Shown here piece after piece: positions 62,778 through 64,000 of a DNA stretch of 64,000 bases. The stretch spans positions 2,418,001 to 2,482,000 of the forward strand of contig NZ_CP137854.1 of NCBI RefSeq assembly GCF_033546935.1. Direction: 5' to 3'. Source of the DNA: Xylophilus sp. GOD-11R (GTDB taxonomy: Bacteria; Pseudomonadota; Gammaproteobacteria; Burkholderiales; Burkholderiaceae_C). Positions within the stretch are counted from its first letter, which is position 1, and the number at the start of each line of letters is the position of its first letter. The notes under the pieces are model-generated. The model was not told the DNA's origin and searched no databases. It saw nothing but the letters and a program-made list of their open reading frames with translations. Position numbers and translations under genes: made by a program.

Positions 62778-62937
62778 GACGGTCTCCTGCTCGGATCGGG
62801 CTGAAATCGTATCGCCTATGGATACCTGAAACCCCATGCAAACGTACACATGGAAACCCGTGTGTCTTCAAGCTTGGTCATGATGTGCCCGTGACCATTG
62901 TCCAAACCGGCGGCAGACCAAGACTCGAGAAGACCAC

Positions 62938-63339
62938 ATGGCCCTCAACATATTCCTCGTCGAAGACAACCGCATCGTCCGTAACGCCCTGACGGAAATG
63001 CTGCAGGAAACGCTGGATTGCAAAGTCGTGGCGTCCGCCGCGACCGAACCCGACGCCACGCGCTGGCTCAGCGCCAATCCGTTCGACTGGGACATCGCTG
63101 TGATCGATCTCACGCTGGCGCAAGGCAACGGCCTGGGCGTACTGGCCAATTGCCGAGACCGGCAACCGCACCAGCGCGCGGTCGTTCTCACCGGCCATGC
63201 CGATACCGCGATCCGGTCGCGCTGCGCAGAACTCGCCGCCAATGCGGTGTTCGACAAGACCACCGAGCTCGATCTGCTGTTTGCCTACTGCTGCGGTCGC
63301 GACGCACCCGAAAGCAATCTGCTGGCGACCGCACGCTGA
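62938..63339 (+). CDS. Single-domain response regulator (receiver only)
   Basis: The 133-residue protein is a receiver domain alone: acidic pair FLVEDNRIVRNALTE, phosphoacceptor Asp in IAVIDLTLAQGNGLGVL, Thr in AVVLTGHAD and Lys in NAVFDKTTELDLL. It lacks an output domain, so it likely acts through protein contacts in a phosphorelay or as a CheY-like switch. GAGAAGACC upstream of ATG 62938 is a weak ribosome binding site. No kinase gene adjoins it. Confidence 0.88.
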   Translation: MALNIFLVEDNRIVRNALTEMLQETLDCKVVASAATEPDATRWLSANPFDWDIAVIDLTLAQGNGLGVLANCRDRQPHQRAVVLTGHADTAIRSRCAELAANAVFDKTTELDLLFAYCCGRDAPESNLLATAR

Positions 63340-63421
63340 TCGAGGCCAGGCGCCCGCCGGTGCGGGCATGGTCGGCTGGTTAGACTTCCGCTCTTCCAGC
63401 TTCGCGGGGGCATACCTGGCA

Positions 63422-64000
63422 ATGCGGCCGATTTTCCTGGCGCGCCGATCGGTGGCGCTCCTCTTTATCCTGACTGTGGCGTGCGGTGTGGCACGCGCCC
63501 AGAACCAGCAATCCGAATTCGCGATCGAGCCCTGCCAGAGCCGCAAGACCGCGCTCTGGGGCCTCTGCCGGTCCGATGGCAGCGATGCGCCGCCGGTCGT
63601 GGCGCAGACCTTCGACTTCGTCGGATCCGGCTCCGCGCTGTTTCCCGCACGCGCCGAAGCGGGTTCGCCCATGGGCTACATCGACCGGCGAGGCCAGTGG
63701 CGCGTGCCGCCGCGCTTCACCTCGGCGCGCTCGTTCAGCGAAGGACTGGGCGTGGTCACCGACGGAAACCGTTCGGCGGCCATCGACGCCACGGGCCATG
63801 CGGTCATACCGTGGTTCGACGGCCTGCTCTACCCCTTCAGTCAAGGGCGCGCCTGTTTCGTGCCGCAGGGCCGCATCGAACTCGGCTGGCTGGGCCGATG
63901 GCGCCAGCGCTGGTTCGGCCGTGCAGGCGACGATCCCTATCCTGCGGCCTGGTGGAAAATCGAGGGTCGCGCCGGCTTCATGGACACGAGCGGCAAGGTG
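63422..64000 (+). CDS. Exported WG-repeat protein, 3' end outside window
   Basis: The frame is open from ATG 63422 to the window edge (193 residues seen). It begins with a signal peptide (VALLFILTVACGVARAQ) and then shows repeats of the WG/KWG type: MGYIDRRGQWRVPPRFTSAR, SFSEGLGVVTDGNRSAAIDA, TGHAVIPWFDGLLYPFSQGR and GRAGFMDTSGKV. WG-repeat proteins are beta-rich and exported or surface located, and their ligands are mostly unknown. Two cysteines (CQSRKTALWGLC) near the mature N-terminus may pair. The C-terminal part is not visible. Confidence 0.8.
   Translation, partial: MRPIFLARRSVALLFILTVACGVARAQNQQSEFAIEPCQSRKTALWGLCRSDGSDAPPVVAQTFDFVGSGSALFPARAEAGSPMGYIDRRGQWRVPPRFTSARSFSEGLGVVTDGNRSAAIDATGHAVIPWFDGLLYPFSQGRACFVPQGRIELGWLGRWRQRWFGRAGDDPYPAAWWKIEGRAGFMDTSGKV

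Noticed and set aside
63350..63365. Hairpin GCCCGC-CGGT-GCGGGC after the receiver gene as a terminator
   Set aside because: A good stem and loop, but no T run follows; it may be structural or a rho-dependent context.

Overview
This window is about 68% G+C and has the gene content of a Burkholderiales chromosome, most like a plant- or soil-associated Comamonadaceae (Variovorax/Xylophilus/Acidovorax type). The genus is inferred from protein flavour and layout: the pilZ-holB-tmk-mltG cluster, tex joined to bioAFDB, CitMHS next to a TctDE-like two-component system, many LysR/IclR regulators and CdiA-type exoprotein remains. No rRNA, tRNA, CRISPR array or intact insertion sequence was seen. Most of the window is chromosomal metabolism; the left 2.2 kb is the clearly accessory part.

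Left edge (1-2232): the broken 3' end of a CdiA/FhaB exoprotein gene with in-frame stops and a junction between modules that are normally far apart. It ends in an AT-rich EndoU-like toxin tip, followed by an AT-rich small gene in the immunity position. A short fragment resembling an AraC-family N-terminus follows. From 2233 to 6610 come a HAD-like protein lacking catalytic aspartates, a four-domain rhodanese, a fatty-acid desaturase with an intrinsic terminator in its leader, and a truncated CsgG-like gene. From 6633 to 11441 a response regulator, histidine kinase and binding protein form an operon divergent from a CitMHS transporter.

Middle (11.7-33.6 kb): a membrane-anchored ATP-grasp protein; two LysR-linked redox/detoxification clusters; a tetronate-type catabolic operon (SAF-domain oxidoreductase, GntP permease, otnK, otnC) controlled by a divergent GntR gene with two palindromic operator candidates; a PEP-CTERM protein; an orphan GspD-type secretin with a shortened barrel segment; a class III sirtuin with acylphosphatase; a GntP permease plus hydroxyacyl-CoA dehydrogenase-type operon with a divergent IclR gene; and a small repeat-bearing orphan.

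Right half (33.6-64 kb): mltG-tmk-holB-pilZ-tatD-ankyrin run as overlapping genes, with ygfZ divergent. Next are a duplicated DUF995-like secreted protein, a lipase-like protein with an effector-like N-terminus, a GNAT/alpha-beta hydrolase/SDR operon, an HDOD gene, a tex-bioA-bioF-bioD-bioB run, a divergent fumarase/aspartase-superfamily lyase, a KefB/C-type antiporter, GST and thioesterase genes, a livHMGF cassette without a binding protein, a FecR-OmpA pair, a lone receiver protein and a WG-repeat protein cut by the window edge.

The most interesting leads are the orphan toxin/immunity tip, the leader terminator upstream of the desaturase, several enzymes whose catalytic signatures are replaced (HAD, SDR, lyase, LivF Walker A), the tetronate operon with an atypical dehydrogenase, the effector-like lipase, and a 161-bp element bounded by 25-bp imperfect inverted repeats.
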